Shown here: one piece after another, positions 55,511 through 64,000 of the stretch
How positions within the stretch are numbered: position 1 is the stretch's first letter
How the letters are laid out: each line of letters begins with the position of its first letter
Source: Thermoanaerobaculia bacterium
GTDB taxonomy: Bacteria > Acidobacteriota > Thermoanaerobaculia > Multivoradales > JAHEKO01
Reading direction: 5' to 3'
Assembly: GCA_947259925.1 (NCBI GenBank)
Contig: CAMYOG010000037.1
Location: forward strand, 43,160 to 107,159
DNA: 64,000 bases
Translations under genes and position numbers: made by a program
The notes under the pieces: generated by a model
The model's database searches: none
The model's input: the letters and a program-made list of their open reading frames with translations, nothing else
Told to the model about the DNA's origin: nothing

Positions 55511-57205
55511 ATGGAGAGACTGCGGAAGCTCGATGTTGTCGTCAAGCCCTACGTTTGGTCGCTGAGCCTGCTCCTCGGAGCCGGTCTCGGCTGCGCGCCT
55601 GCAGACGAGGCGACACCCCGGCACGAGACCCTCGGCACTGCGGTGATCTCGGCCGAAGGCGATTCGCTCGGGAGCGTGCACTTTCCGACCTCCTGCGACT
55701 CTGAAGCCCAGGCCGAGCTCGAGCGCGGCCTGGCCCTGCTGCATCACATGAACTACGCCAAGGCCGAGCCGGAATTCCTGGCGGCAGCCGAGTCCGATCC
55801 GGACTGCGCTCTCGCCTACTGGGGCGCCGCGATGACCTACGTCCACCCACTCTGGCCCGACACGATCTCACCGGAAAAGCGCTCCGCGGGGGAGGAGCTA
55901 CTGGCCCGAGCATCCGACGCGACGCACAGCAGCCCACGCGAGGCCGCGTACGTGGATGCACTGGTCCGCTACTACATGGGAGCCGGCCGGAGCGAGCGCG
56001 ATCGCCTGGCCGGGCTGCTCGAAGGCTGGACCGCGGTGCACACCGATCATCCGGACGACGTCGAGGCCGCCGTCTTCCACGCCCTCGCACTGCTCGCCAA
56101 CACCGCCGCCGAAGACAAGAGCTACCAGAAGCAGAACGAAGCGGGAGCGATTCTCGAAGAGGTGCTGGCCCGGATCCCGGGGCACCCGGGAGCCCACCAC
56201 TACACCATTCACGCGTACGACTTCCCGCCGCTCGCCGAGAAGGCACTCGACATCGCGCGCCGCTACGACGACCTCGCTCCCGAGAACACCCACGCGCTGC
56301 ACATGACCAGTCACATCTTCACCCGCCTCGGACTCTGGCCCGAGTCGATCGAGTTCAACACGCGGGCGGCGGCCGCCGCCAGCGACCGCAACGCCGCTGG
56401 GCATGTCTCGCTCCACCATCTCCACGCCCTAGACTACCTGGCCTATGCCTATCTACAGCAGGCCAACGATCAGGCGGCGGAAGAGGTCCTGGCGGCGACC
56501 GCAACGCTCGAACCGCCGTTCCAGAACCACTCGGCGACCGCCTATGCCTTCGCCGCCATCCCGGCGCGTCTGGCGCTCGAGCGACACGACTGGGAAGCGG
56601 CGTCGGGCGTAAGGCCCCGTTGGCCGGCCGAGGTCGAGTGGGATAGCTATCCCTACCTGGACGCCATCTCTCAGTTCGCCCGCGCTCTCGGCGCGGCCCG
56701 GACAGGCAACGCCGACGAGGCACGCGCGGCGATCGCCGAGATGGCGCGGCTGGAAGAGGCGTCGAGAGCGCTCGACATCGCCTACGACTGGGGGATTCAG
56801 GTCGAGATCCAGCGGATCGCCGCCGAGGCGTGGCTGGCGTACGAGTCCGGCGACAGCGAGGGCGCGCTCGAGTTGGCGCGCCAGGCGGCCGAGCTCGAAA
56901 GCACCACCGAGAAGAACCCGGTGACGCCGGGCGAGGCACTGCCTGCTCGCGAGCTCTACGGCGACATGCTGCTGGCCGCCGGCCGGCACGAAGAGGCGAT
57001 CCAGGCCTACGAGGCGACGCTCGACCGGTCGCCGAATCGTTTCAACAGTCTCTACGGTGCGGGGCGCGCGGCCGAGCTGGCCGGCGATGCGGAGGCGGCC
57101 GGCACGTACTACGGCAAGCTGCTCGAGATCTGCTCGGGACCGACCGGCGAGCGGCCCGAGCTCGAGCACGCCAGGCAGTACGTGGAGAGCGTGGCGGCGA
57201 GCTGA
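55511..57205 (+). CDS. TPR-repeat lipoprotein
   Basis: 564 aa. Signal peptide with lipobox-like GLGC (Cys28). TPR helices throughout: LERGLALLHHMNYAKAEPEF, ALAYWGAAMTYVHPLWPDTI, HPGAHHYTIHAYDFPPLAEK, AYEATLDRSPNRFNSLYGAG. The HPGAHHYTIHAYD and MTSHIFTRLGLW strings recur in a family of acidobacterial-type TPR exoproteins of unknown role. Histidines could suggest metal binding but no motif is certain. GGAGG in GGCACGGAGGTTCTC precedes ATG 55511. Confidence 0.85.
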   Translation: MERLRKLDVVVKPYVWSLSLLLGAGLGCAPADEATPRHETLGTAVISAEGDSLGSVHFPTSCDSEAQAELERGLALLHHMNYAKAEPEFLAAAESDPDCALAYWGAAMTYVHPLWPDTISPEKRSAGEELLARASDATHSSPREAAYVDALVRYYMGAGRSERDRLAGLLEGWTAVHTDHPDDVEAAVFHALALLANTAAEDKSYQKQNEAGAILEEVLARIPGHPGAHHYTIHAYDFPPLAEKALDIARRYDDLAPENTHALHMTSHIFTRLGLWPESIEFNTRAAAAASDRNAAGHVSLHHLHALDYLAYAYLQQANDQAAEEVLAATATLEPPFQNHSATAYAFAAIPARLALERHDWEAASGVRPRWPAEVEWDSYPYLDAISQFARALGAARTGNADEARAAIAEMARLEEASRALDIAYDWGIQVEIQRIAAEAWLAYESGDSEGALELARQAAELESTTEKNPVTPGEALPARELYGDMLLAAGRHEEAIQAYEATLDRSPNRFNSLYGAGRAAELAGDAEAAGTYYGKLLEICSGPTGERPELEHARQYVESVAAS

Positions 57206-57303
57206 GACAACTGGATAGAGAAATAGGCCGAGTGGGCTAGGCCCCAGCTTCCTCTCCTCTCGGTGGGCCACCAGGGCCGGCCCTCATGAGAGGATCAGGG
57301 GCG

Positions 57304-59034
57304 ATGGAACTACGGCGAGCCCGGATCGCCGGCTGGGACCTGTCCGTCGGCGCGCTCGTGGCAGCGGCCGTCGTTCTCTCCTTCTTTCGCCTCCGCTCCA
57401 CCGACATCTTCTGGCATCTGGCCGCGGGACGCTGGATGTTCGAGAACCGTGCACTGCCGCGGCTCGATCCCTTCCGGTTCACCTCCGAGGGTGCCCGCTG
57501 GATCGACCACGAATGGCTCTTTCAGGTCGTTGCGTACGCGTGCGAGCGGCTTGGTGGCCTCGATTCGCTGATCGCCCTGCGAATCCTGCTGGTAACGAGC
57601 GTCGCCCTCCTGCTCTATCGGACCGGGCGGCGAGCGCGGCTCGCGGCGCCGGTTGCCACGCTGCTGGCGGCGCTCAGCCTGTTCGGGACGCGGCCGCGGA
57701 TGATCCTGCGGCCCGAGCTCTTCAGCTTCCTCGCCCTGTTACTACTGCTGGAGCTGCTCGATCGGCAGCGCTCTGCGGCGGGTGGAGAGGCGCTCAGACC
57801 GATCCTGGCGATGATCGGGCTCACCGTGGTCTGGGCCAACTTCCACGGCGCCGCACTCCTCTCACCGGCCGTCGCCGGGCTCTTTCTGATCGGAGCCCGG
57901 CTCACACCGATCGGCCAAGCACCCTCCGTTCGACGAATCCTGGCCGTGCCCGCGGCGCTCCTCGCCGCCCTTCTGGTCAATCCCTACGGTCACCACGTCC
58001 TCTTCGTCTCGCGTGGAATCACCTCGGCGATGCGCGGGCTTCCCGGCACCAACGCCGAGTGGGCACCGCAGTGGATCGCGCCCCAGCCCTATTTCTTTTT
58101 CGGCGTGGCTGCGGTCGTCGGACTCGCCGTCGTGGCGCGACTCCGGGGCATCGAGCTAGACGCGGCGACCGGGTTGGTAGCGCTCGCGTTCGCGGTTATC
58201 GCGGTCACCGCCGTCCGTCACCAGGCGCTCTACTTCCTCGGCGCCACGCCGTTCGTGGCCCGGACGCTGGCGGATCTGCTCGCCGGCGAGCGCCTGCCGG
58301 GTACCCTCTCGCTGGTCGCGCGCATCGCGGCCGTGATCGCCTGCTTGCTGATCATCTTCTCGACGCTCTCCCCGGCACGGGGAGGCATCTTCAGGCCACG
58401 TCAGCAACCGTTCACCCCTGGCCTGGGGATCGAGCCGGGCCGGTTCCCGGAGGCGGCGGGAGACTTCCTCGACGAGCATCCCGAGATCGGACCGCTCTAC
58501 AACACCTTCGCCCACGGCGGTTACCTGCTCTGGCGGTTCTTTCCACCGCGCCAGGTGTTTCACGACGGCCGGATGGAGCTCGTTCCCGGTCTCCTGAACG
58601 AGATCGGCAAGGCCCGGGCGGGCGGGCGCGCCTGGGAAGGGCTGATGCGCCGCCATGGCGTCGACGGCGCGCTGGTTCGCTACGAGCGCCGGACTCGGCC
58701 GGTGGCCGAGCTCGACCCGTCCGGCGAGCCCCGGGTGGTCGGCTTCCGCACCGCCAACGCGCTCCTCTTTCCGCGCGAGCTCTACGCACTGGTCTACTGG
58801 GACGACCATGCGATGCTCCTGGTGCGCAGGACGCCGGAGCGCGCGCAGTGGCTCGCGGCGAACGAGTACGGCAGCCTCGACCCCGAGGATCTCGATTGGA
58901 CCAAGAAGCGGGCCTTGGAGAGCCCCGAGTTCGCCCGGGGAGCCCTGCGCGACGCCGAGAGGCGGCTGGGCGAGGATCCGGACAGCCGACTGGCGCGGCA
59001 GATACGCGATCTGATCCTGGAGACCCGACCATGA
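57304..59034 (+). CDS. Polytopic membrane protein, possible envelope glycan enzyme
   Basis: 576 aa from ATG 57304 (AGAGGA upstream; ATG 57286 is in frame). About ten hydrophobic helices between residues 12 and 380, with conserved charged motifs in loops near the N-terminus (STDIFWHLAAGRWMFENRAL, RLDPFRFTSEGARWIDHEWL), the pattern of C-type glycosyltransferases, where Asp and Glu near the first helices are catalytic. The C-terminal 190 residues are soluble (GPLYNTFAHGGYLLWRFFPP, VFHDGRMELVPGL). The stop overlaps the sulfatase-like gene start (ATGA), so the two act together. Confidence 0.75.
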   Translation: MELRRARIAGWDLSVGALVAAAVVLSFFRLRSTDIFWHLAAGRWMFENRALPRLDPFRFTSEGARWIDHEWLFQVVAYACERLGGLDSLIALRILLVTSVALLLYRTGRRARLAAPVATLLAALSLFGTRPRMILRPELFSFLALLLLLELLDRQRSAAGGEALRPILAMIGLTVVWANFHGAALLSPAVAGLFLIGARLTPIGQAPSVRRILAVPAALLAALLVNPYGHHVLFVSRGITSAMRGLPGTNAEWAPQWIAPQPYFFFGVAAVVGLAVVARLRGIELDAATGLVALAFAVIAVTAVRHQALYFLGATPFVARTLADLLAGERLPGTLSLVARIAAVIACLLIIFSTLSPARGGIFRPRQQPFTPGLGIEPGRFPEAAGDFLDEHPEIGPLYNTFAHGGYLLWRFFPPRQVFHDGRMELVPGLLNEIGKARAGGRAWEGLMRRHGVDGALVRYERRTRPVAELDPSGEPRVVGFRTANALLFPRELYALVYWDDHAMLLVRRTPERAQWLAANEYGSLDPEDLDWTKKRALESPEFARGALRDAERRLGEDPDSRLARQIRDLILETRP

Positions 59035-60590
59035 TCCGGCGTCCGTTCTTTCCTCTCCTCCTGGGGGCGTACCCGAGCCTCTTCATCTTCGGGCAGAACC
59101 GCGCGCAGCTCCACTGGGGTGAGCTCTGGCTACCGCTCGGGCTCGGTGTGCTCCTCGCCGCCGCGATCTGGCTGATCGCTCGGCTGGCGCTCCGTGACGC
59201 CCTACGAGCCGCGTTCGTGAGTGGGCTGCTCGTCGTTCTCTTTCACGCCATCGGACTCATTCAGCCCACCTGGTTCCAGAGAGTCCCGAAGAGCTGGATT
59301 CCCTACCTGACGCATATCGTCCTCGGCGCGTGGGCGCTGGTGGTGATCTTGTCGATCGTGGGCTTCGTCCTCTGGTCGAGGAAGCGGAGCTCGGTGCTCG
59401 AGAGTCTCACCCCGGCGGCGAACGTCGCCGCGCTGGCGCTCCTTGCGATGGCGCTCTTCGGCGCGCTCGGCGGTGCGAGCCCGGCGACTCCCGCCGGCGA
59501 GGCCGAGGCCGGGCTGGTGCCGGGGTCGAAGCCCGACATCTACTACCTCGTGCTCGACGGCTACGGTGGGCGCGAGATCCTACGCGACCTCTACGGCCAC
59601 GACAACGGCCCGTTTCTGGATGCGCTCGAGGAGCGCGGCTTCTACGTGGCGGACCCGAGCTTCGCCAACTACCTGCGCACGATTCAGTCGCTCACGTCCG
59701 CCTTGAACATGAGCTATCTGAGTCCGCCGCCAGGCGTCGACGTCGAGTCGGAGGATCTCATGCCGCTCATGTCGATGCTCCACAACAACGAGGTGATGAG
59801 GCGCCTCGAGGCGCACGGCTACGCGACCTATGCGTTCGAGACCGGCTACGGCGCCACCAACCTCCGCCGCGCCGGCCGCTTCCTCACCGGCAAGCTCGGC
59901 CTGAGCGAGTTCCAGAACACGATCCTCAACCTGACGCCGATCCCGGCGCTGCTGTCGCTCTCCAAGGGGCCGGACCAGTACGAGCTCCATCGGAGCCGCA
60001 TCCGTTACAGCCTCGACGAGCTGCCGCGGATCGCGAGTCGACCCGGACCGAAGTTCGTGTTCGCGCACCTCATGGCGCCCCACCCACCGTTCGTGTTCGA
60101 CCAGGACGGGGAACCGGTCGAGAACCACCTCCCCTTCCGGTACTTCGACGGCGATCATTTCCTGAGCCGTCAGTCTGAGCGCGAGTATCGCGAAGGCTAC
60201 GTGGCCCAGACGCGCTTCATCAACCGCGAGATCCTGGCGACCGTCGACGGCGTCCTCGCGGCCTCCGGCTCAGCGCCGGTGATCGTGCTCCAGGGAGATC
60301 ACGGTCCGGGCCTCGGGTTCTTCCACGAGGACCTCGAGCGGAGCGACGTCCTCGAGCGGGGCTCGATCCTGAACGCGTTTCTGCTTGCCGGCGAGGAAGC
60401 GCGTAACGCTCTCTACCCCACCATCTCGCCGGTGAACGGCTTCCGCCTGGTCCTCGGCTCGACGCTCGGCGAGGATCTGCCGCTCCTACCCGATCGGTCG
60501 TTCTACAACCGGGAGAGCCGGCCGCTCGAGTTCGTGGAGATCACCGAGCGGCTGGCCGGCTATTCGCAGGGTCCCAGGCTGTCGCCGTGA
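59031..60590 (+). CDS. Membrane sulfatase-fold hydrolase/transferase
   Basis: 519 aa. Four N-terminal membrane helices (residues 5-145), then an alkaline-phosphatase/sulfatase-fold domain: DIYYLVLDGYGGREILRDLY (metal Asp), FLDALEERGFYVADPSFANY with Tyr/Ser region, KFVFAHLMAPHPPFVFDQDG, and the late metal site VIVLQGDHGPGLGF (Asp-His). Such proteins transfer phosphoethanolamine or phosphoglycerol to lipid A or glycans, or hydrolyse sulfates. Start ATG 59031 overlaps the preceding stop. No Cys/Ser for formylglycine (CxPxR) is evident, favouring the transferase branch. Its 3' end overlaps the convergent secreted protein by 31 nt. Confidence 0.85.
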   Translation: MIRRPFFPLLLGAYPSLFIFGQNRAQLHWGELWLPLGLGVLLAAAIWLIARLALRDALRAAFVSGLLVVLFHAIGLIQPTWFQRVPKSWIPYLTHIVLGAWALVVILSIVGFVLWSRKRSSVLESLTPAANVAALALLAMALFGALGGASPATPAGEAEAGLVPGSKPDIYYLVLDGYGGREILRDLYGHDNGPFLDALEERGFYVADPSFANYLRTIQSLTSALNMSYLSPPPGVDVESEDLMPLMSMLHNNEVMRRLEAHGYATYAFETGYGATNLRRAGRFLTGKLGLSEFQNTILNLTPIPALLSLSKGPDQYELHRSRIRYSLDELPRIASRPGPKFVFAHLMAPHPPFVFDQDGEPVENHLPFRYFDGDHFLSRQSEREYREGYVAQTRFINREILATVDGVLAASGSAPVIVLQGDHGPGLGFFHEDLERSDVLERGSILNAFLLAGEEARNALYPTISPVNGFRLVLGSTLGEDLPLLPDRSFYNRESRPLEFVEITERLAGYSQGPRLSP

Positions 60591-61267
60591 TTCAGGTGCT
60601 TCTGGACGGCGGAGGCGGGAACCTCCATCGTCTTCTTGCCCTTGTGGCAGATCAGGACCTTCTCGCCGCCGGAGTCTCCGTCGTCGTCGCTGTCGGCCTC
60701 TGAATCACCGTCGCTGTCGTCCTCGGAGTCGCCGTCGCTGTCGTCCTCGGAGTCACCATCGCTGTCGTCCTCGGAGTCGCCGTCGCTGTCGACTTCCGAG
60801 TCGGCCTGGTCCGACAGGGCGCAGTTGAAGACGAAGCGCGCGAATCCTTGTCCGAGCGGATCGGACGACCAGATCTGTCCCTTGTGGATCTTGCCGCCGT
60901 TGCCGGTGACGACGCCCTCGAAGGTCTCGGCGATCGACGCGGCGAATCCCGAGACGCACTCGAACGCCTTCGCCCGATCGAATCGGTCCGGCTGACCCGT
61001 CTTGCAGGTGCAGTGGGCCACGGTCACCTCGCCCAGGATGTCGAGGGTCGCTTGGAAGGCATTGCCGTCGAACTCTTCGAACAGCAGCGTGCCGTCGCCG
61101 ACACCGGAGGCCAGATCGCTCCGGAACTCACATTCGTAGACCTGGTCGAACTCGAGCCGGCCGCGGCAGTCGGGGGCCGCCTGCGCCGGGAGCGCACATA
61201 CGAGTAGAGCTATCAGGGTAGCCGGAACAAGCCGTGCCGCGGTTCTCACCCATCCGTCGCGCATCAT
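60560..61267 (-). CDS. Secreted protein with acidic DSDGDSED repeats
   Basis: 235 aa. Signal peptide (RLVPATLIALLVCALPAQAA). A cysteine-containing N-domain (residues 32-150, CRGRLEFDQVYECEFRSDLA, VAHCTCKTGQPDRFD) is followed by about 55 residues of Asp/Ser/Glu/Gly repeats, period eight, probably Ca2+-binding or a flexible acidic linker. The last 32 residues (LICHKGKKTMEVPASAVQKH, LNHGDSLGPC) belong to a recurrent C-terminal 'CHK...AVxxHLxHGDxLGxC' module whose role is unknown. AGGAG 6 nt before ATG 61267. Overlaps the sulfatase gene convergently. Confidence 0.85.
   Translation of the reverse strand: MMRDGWVRTAARLVPATLIALLVCALPAQAAPDCRGRLEFDQVYECEFRSDLASGVGDGTLLFEEFDGNAFQATLDILGEVTVAHCTCKTGQPDRFDRAKAFECVSGFAASIAETFEGVVTGNGGKIHKGQIWSSDPLGQGFARFVFNCALSDQADSEVDSDGDSEDDSDGDSEDDSDGDSEDDSDGDSEADSDDDGDSGGEKVLICHKGKKTMEVPASAVQKHLNHGDSLGPCE
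60703..60798. repeat. Four tandem 24-bp units encoding acidic repeats
   Basis: Units 60703-60726, 60727-60750, 60751-60774 and 60775-60798 differ only at a few third positions apart from the end of the last. On the coding strand each encodes eight residues of the acidic stretch. Copy number may vary between strains by slippage. Confidence 0.9.
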
Positions 61268-61368
61268 CGGTATCTCCTATCGAGCGGATCACGAGCCTAG
61301 AAAGGACCCGACATCCGGTCAGTGACGTGAGCAACAGCCCGGCCGGATAGAGACATAGCCACTCGCGC

Positions 61369-62325
61369 ATGTTTCCGAAAAGCGTGGCGGCGAGGGCCGC
61401 ACGGAGCGACTCTCCGGCCAAGAAACATCAAGAAGACCGCTCAGCGACCAAGTACCCTCTGGTGGTGCTCTCCACCCTGGCGCACATCCAGGCCAACCTG
61501 GACGAGGACCTGTCGCTCGGCGCGTTGGCCGTGGCGGCCGACCTCTCTCCCTTCCAGTTCCACCGCGCCTTCAAGCAGCACGTCGGCGAGACCCCGAAAA
61601 GGTACACCCTGCGGCTGCGGCTGGAGCGCGCGGCGCTGCAACTCTGGCTACACGAGACGACCGTGCTGGAGACCGCACTCGCCTGCGGTTTCCAGAGCCA
61701 CGAGACGTTCACGCGCGCTTTCCGACGCCACTTCGGCGTCGTGCCCAAGCGGGTCAAGAAGGAAGGGCTCGTCGCGCTGCCGTCGGTCAGGGCACGATCA
61801 CCGGCCGGTGGCCGCGCTCCGAAGGACGGTCTCTTCGAGCTCTCGAAGACGAGAGTCGTGACGCTGAAGCCGATGCACGTGGCGTTCATCCGACACGTCG
61901 GACCGTACGAGGAGACCGGTGACTGGATGTGGAGCCGGCTCCAGAGCTGGGCCCGGGAGCAAGGGCTCCCCGACGACCGTCAGCTCCTCGGCATCGCCCA
62001 CGACGCGCCGGGAGTCACCCCGCCCGACAAGCTACGCTTCGACGCCGCCCTCGAGCTCCAGCAACCGATCACCGGCGACGATCTGGTCGGCTGTCAGCGG
62101 CTCGAGAGCCGCTCGTACGCCGTGACCACGCACGTCGGTCCCTACGACACCCTCGGGGCCGCCTACGGAACGCTCGCCGAGCGCCTCCAGAGCCTCCCGA
62201 GGTTCAGGTTGGCCGGTCCCCCGACGATCGAGATGTACCACGAGAACCGGATCGACGCGACGCTCTCGCTCAATCACACCGACATCTACATCGCGGTGAC
62301 GCCGAAGACCCGACGTCACGGCTAG
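61369..62325 (+). CDS. AraC-family regulator with GyrI-like effector domain
   Basis: 318 aa from ATG 61369, or about 287 aa from GTG 61462/61465. Two AraC helix-turn-helix motifs: LDEDLSLGALAVAADLSPFQ-FHRAFKQHVGETPKRY and TVLETALACGFQSHETFTRA-FRRHFGVVPKR. Residues 165-315 form a GyrI-like/SOUL-like ligand domain (VTLKPMHVAFIRHVGPYEET, RSYAVTTHVGPYDTLGAAYG, ENRIDATLSLNHTDIYIAVT), as in Rob and BmrR effector modules binding hydrophobic drugs. Most relatives begin about ten residues before HIQANLDED, so the upstream 31 codons may be non-coding and hold an operator. Likely controls the membrane protein downstream. Confidence 0.92.
   Translation: MFPKSVAARAARSDSPAKKHQEDRSATKYPLVVLSTLAHIQANLDEDLSLGALAVAADLSPFQFHRAFKQHVGETPKRYTLRLRLERAALQLWLHETTVLETALACGFQSHETFTRAFRRHFGVVPKRVKKEGLVALPSVRARSPAGGRAPKDGLFELSKTRVVTLKPMHVAFIRHVGPYEETGDWMWSRLQSWAREQGLPDDRQLLGIAHDAPGVTPPDKLRFDAALELQQPITGDDLVGCQRLESRSYAVTTHVGPYDTLGAAYGTLAERLQSLPRFRLAGPPTIEMYHENRIDATLSLNHTDIYIAVTPKTRRHG
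61420..61434 (+). promoter_or_regulatory. AAGAAACATCAAGAA motif, first of two
   Basis: A 15-bp sequence lying just inside the annotated 5' end of the AraC gene, or in its promoter if the later GTG start is real. It recurs with one change (G for A) at 62329-62343 ahead of the next gene. Confidence 0.45.
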
Positions 62326-62328
62326 CGC

Positions 62329-62343
62329 AAGAAACGTCAAGAA
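62329..62343 (+). promoter_or_regulatory. AAGAAACGTCAAGAA motif, second of two
   Basis: Lies 4 bp after the AraC stop and 76 bp before the membrane protein ATG at 62420. 14 of 15 bases match the copy at 61420-61434, so both genes may share a regulator, possibly the AraC protein itself. Confidence 0.45.
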
Positions 62344-62419
62344 CTTCGGCGATTCCGTCTCTATCCTGGCGGTCAGGTCGCGCACGAGCGACGAGTCGAA
62401 AGACCGCAAAGGAGAGACC

Positions 62420-62845
62420 ATGGAGAAGAGATCCCTCGCAAGCCTGGCCGGATGGACCGTCGGCGTCTGGTGGCTGGCCCACGCCCTGCTCATCGCCGGT
62501 CATGTCGGCCTCGTGTTCCTCTATTCGGTGGCCGTCGCGCCCGGCCTCGAGCACGCCGATTACATGGCCTTCGCCGAACGATCGGGGCCGTGGTTCTCGA
62601 TCGTCGCCGGTATACCGGTCTTCTTCGCCCTCGGCCGCCTGCTCCGGCGCACGACCGGACCGGCGGCCCGCCGCGTCGGGCTCTGGGCGTGGGGGCTCTA
62701 CACGCTCACCGACGCCACCCTGGTGCTCGCATCCGGCGTCGCGCTGACCGCGCTCTTCGTCGGCCAGTGGCTGACCTCCCAGACCGTCAAGCTGATCGCG
62801 ATCTACCTGGGAGCGCGGCCGGCGGTCGAGCTCGTCGATGCCTGA
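62420..62845 (+). CDS. Small four-helix membrane protein of unknown function
   Basis: 141 aa. Four hydrophobic helices (WTVGVWWLAHALLIAGHVGL, FSIVAGIPVFFALGRLL, VGLWAWGLYTLTDATLVLAS, TALFVGQWLTSQTVKLIAIY); no conserved catalytic residue seen, though His, Asp and Asn-poor helices resemble DoxX-like or DUF-type membrane proteins of similar size. AAAGGAGAG precedes ATG 62420. Probably the target of the upstream AraC regulator: it follows it at 94 bp behind a shared motif. Confidence 0.7.
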   Translation: MEKRSLASLAGWTVGVWWLAHALLIAGHVGLVFLYSVAVAPGLEHADYMAFAERSGPWFSIVAGIPVFFALGRLLRRTTGPAARRVGLWAWGLYTLTDATLVLASGVALTALFVGQWLTSQTVKLIAIYLGARPAVELVDA

Positions 62846-62909
62846 GGCCGGCCTGTGAGCCAGTCCATTGGTCGATCGCTTCGACGGGCTCACTCTGATT
62901 CTCGGCGTC

Positions 62910-64000
62910 ATGACTCCGTACGCGCTCCAGGTCGCCCTGATCATCGGCTCGGTCGCGATCGCGCTCGTCGGAGTCGCCGCCTACCTCCCCGCCACCTGGA
63001 AATGGCCCAAGATCATCCTGATGCTGCTGGCCGCCGGTGCGCTGTCTTCCGTGGTATCTACAGGTCTCGACATCGCCAAGGAAGAGAGTGTGCGGGCGCA
63101 GGCGACCCGGAACGCTCTCTGGCAGTACCTGGAGACCACCCGGCGCAGCGTCGTCGAGAGCTGGACGGCCGAAGGAGCCGACATCGCCAGCCTGCAGAGC
63201 CCCCCGGTCGACGACTGGGGTAATCCCAGCCACCTGGAGCGGCATGGCGAGCTGCTCGTTGTCTGGTCGTTCGGCCGGGACGGAGCTCGTGATTTCGAAT
63301 CCCCTCCGGCCTCGTGCCTCGACCGTGCACGGCCGCACTCGGACGTCCTCCTCGGCATCGATCGCAAGGGTACGATCCGACGGCTCCAGGTGCCGGGTCT
63401 GTCCGGGGACCCGACCTGCTCGCGCGCGCCTGACGCGCCGGCGCCGAGGTATTTCTACCCGGTGATGATCACACAAGCGCTGCTGGCGCTCGTCTTCGGG
63501 CGCCGACTCTGGTCGCATCTGAGAGTACTGGCCGAGACCGAGCCGACCGGCGAGCCGACACCGCCCGTGGCGCCGTTTCCCGACCTGCTCCAGGCTGGCC
63601 AGGAGTTCCGGTGGCGGTACCCCACCCTGATCTACTCCGCCATGCTGGCCGGCGTCGGCGGCGCGGCCGGGCTGATGCTCGCGGCTCCTCGACTCGCGAC
63701 CGTCTGGGGTGAAGAGAGCTTCCTCGGTGATCTCTTCGCCGCCCTGCCGGATGCGCCGTGGATCGTCGTCCCCTTCTGTGTGCTCTACCTGTGGGGGGCC
63801 GCGGCGATTCTGCCGTCGGGGGTTCGTTTCGAGCCTTCGGGGGAGGTGCAATTCACCGCCGTCGGCGTCGGTGAGAGTGTCAGCACGGGCGAGGAGCTCT
63901 CGCTCGTCAAGCTGACCGGCTCCTACGTCGCGGGCAGGCGGTCACTCCTGATCCTGCCGTTCTTCGAGCGAGCCGACGAGCTCGCCGATCTGCTCGAGGC
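62910..64000 (+). CDS. Membrane protein of unknown function (partial, C-terminus outside window)
   Basis: The frame is open for 363 codons from ATG 62910 to the right edge; TTG 62868 is a possible earlier start, and neither has a good ribosome binding site. N-terminal helix (ALQVALIIGSVAIALVGVAA) and a second (IILMLLAAGALSSVVSTGLD), then about 150 extracytoplasmic or cytosolic residues with WESWT/VVWSFGRDG-type strands and two cysteines, a helix around FYPVMITQALLALVFG, then two more helices (YSAMLAGVGGAAGLMLAAP; WIVVPFCVLYLWGAAAILPS). The visible C-terminus (VRFEPSGEVQFTAVGVGE) resembles a beta-strand PH-like domain. Not recognised. Confidence 0.65.
   Translation, partial: MTPYALQVALIIGSVAIALVGVAAYLPATWKWPKIILMLLAAGALSSVVSTGLDIAKEESVRAQATRNALWQYLETTRRSVVESWTAEGADIASLQSPPVDDWGNPSHLERHGELLVVWSFGRDGARDFESPPASCLDRARPHSDVLLGIDRKGTIRRLQVPGLSGDPTCSRAPDAPAPRYFYPVMITQALLALVFGRRLWSHLRVLAETEPTGEPTPPVAPFPDLLQAGQEFRWRYPTLIYSAMLAGVGGAAGLMLAAPRLATVWGEESFLGDLFAALPDAPWIVVPFCVLYLWGAAAILPSGVRFEPSGEVQFTAVGVGESVSTGEELSLVKLTGSYVAGRRSLLILPFFERADELADLLE

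Noticed and set aside
60703..60798. CRISPR-like repetition
   Set aside because: Units are contiguous without spacers, in frame within a coding sequence, and encode acidic residues: a coding tandem repeat.

Overview
The window is about 64 kb of GC-rich bacterial chromosome, densely coded on both strands. I see no rRNA, tRNA, CRISPR array, insertion sequence or phage gene. The gene content points to Acidobacteriota or a close relative (inference): a VWFA-related secreted protein of the type named after acidobacteria, Ser/Thr kinases fused to TPR or FGE-sulfatase/hydrolase modules, sortilin-like BNR-propeller exoproteins, a CRTAC1/ASPIC FG-GAP protein next to a multihaem cytochrome, and many secreted peptidases and serine hydrolases. 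Signal peptides, lipoprotein signals and a porin indicate a Gram-negative envelope.

Layout. 1-7.2 kb: a thiolase cut by the left edge, a YcaQ-type DNA glycosylase, a YcxB-like membrane protein, a large secreted protein, and an ArsR-SRPBCC-SRPBCC operon whose regulator start codon lies inside a perfect inverted repeat. 7.4-17 kb: a 1102-aa BNR-propeller exoprotein, a small apparently broken gene, PEP carboxylase, an M1 aminopeptidase lipoprotein and a small surface protein. 17-25 kb, mostly minus strand: a kinase-TPR protein, a CocE/S15 hydrolase and a kinase-FGE-alpha/beta-hydrolase fusion. 25-33 kb: PanE-family reductase, secreted M20 amidohydrolase, class C serine hydrolase, a sodium/solute symporter with a small membrane partner, the VWFA protein and an NTF2-like protein. 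33-44 kb, the energy block: CRTAC1-TPR protein, cytochrome b561-like/pentahaem protein, Hpt, and a 2-oxoacid:ferredoxin oxidoreductase operon whose gamma subunit is fused to a GltD-like flavoprotein and a ferredoxin. 44-47.6 kb: an ICMT-like methyltransferase, a divergent HExxH protein, and a two-gene operon for a stalked surface protein and an unknown cytosolic partner. 47.6-55.4 kb, a sensory island: porin, PstS-like binding protein, two hybrid histidine kinases (one with its N-terminal receiver split by a frame change) and a divergent NarL/LuxR regulator behind inverted repeats. 55.5-64 kb: TPR lipoprotein, polytopic membrane protein with a coupled sulfatase-like protein, an acidic-repeat secreted protein, AraC-GyrI regulator, and membrane proteins running off the right edge.

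The best candidates for something not well described are the sensory island, the fused oxidoreductase gamma subunit, the kinase/FGE/hydrolase fusion, and the paired small regulatory repeats upstream of the ArsR, LuxR and AraC genes. All functions are assigned from motifs read by eye; no database search was run.
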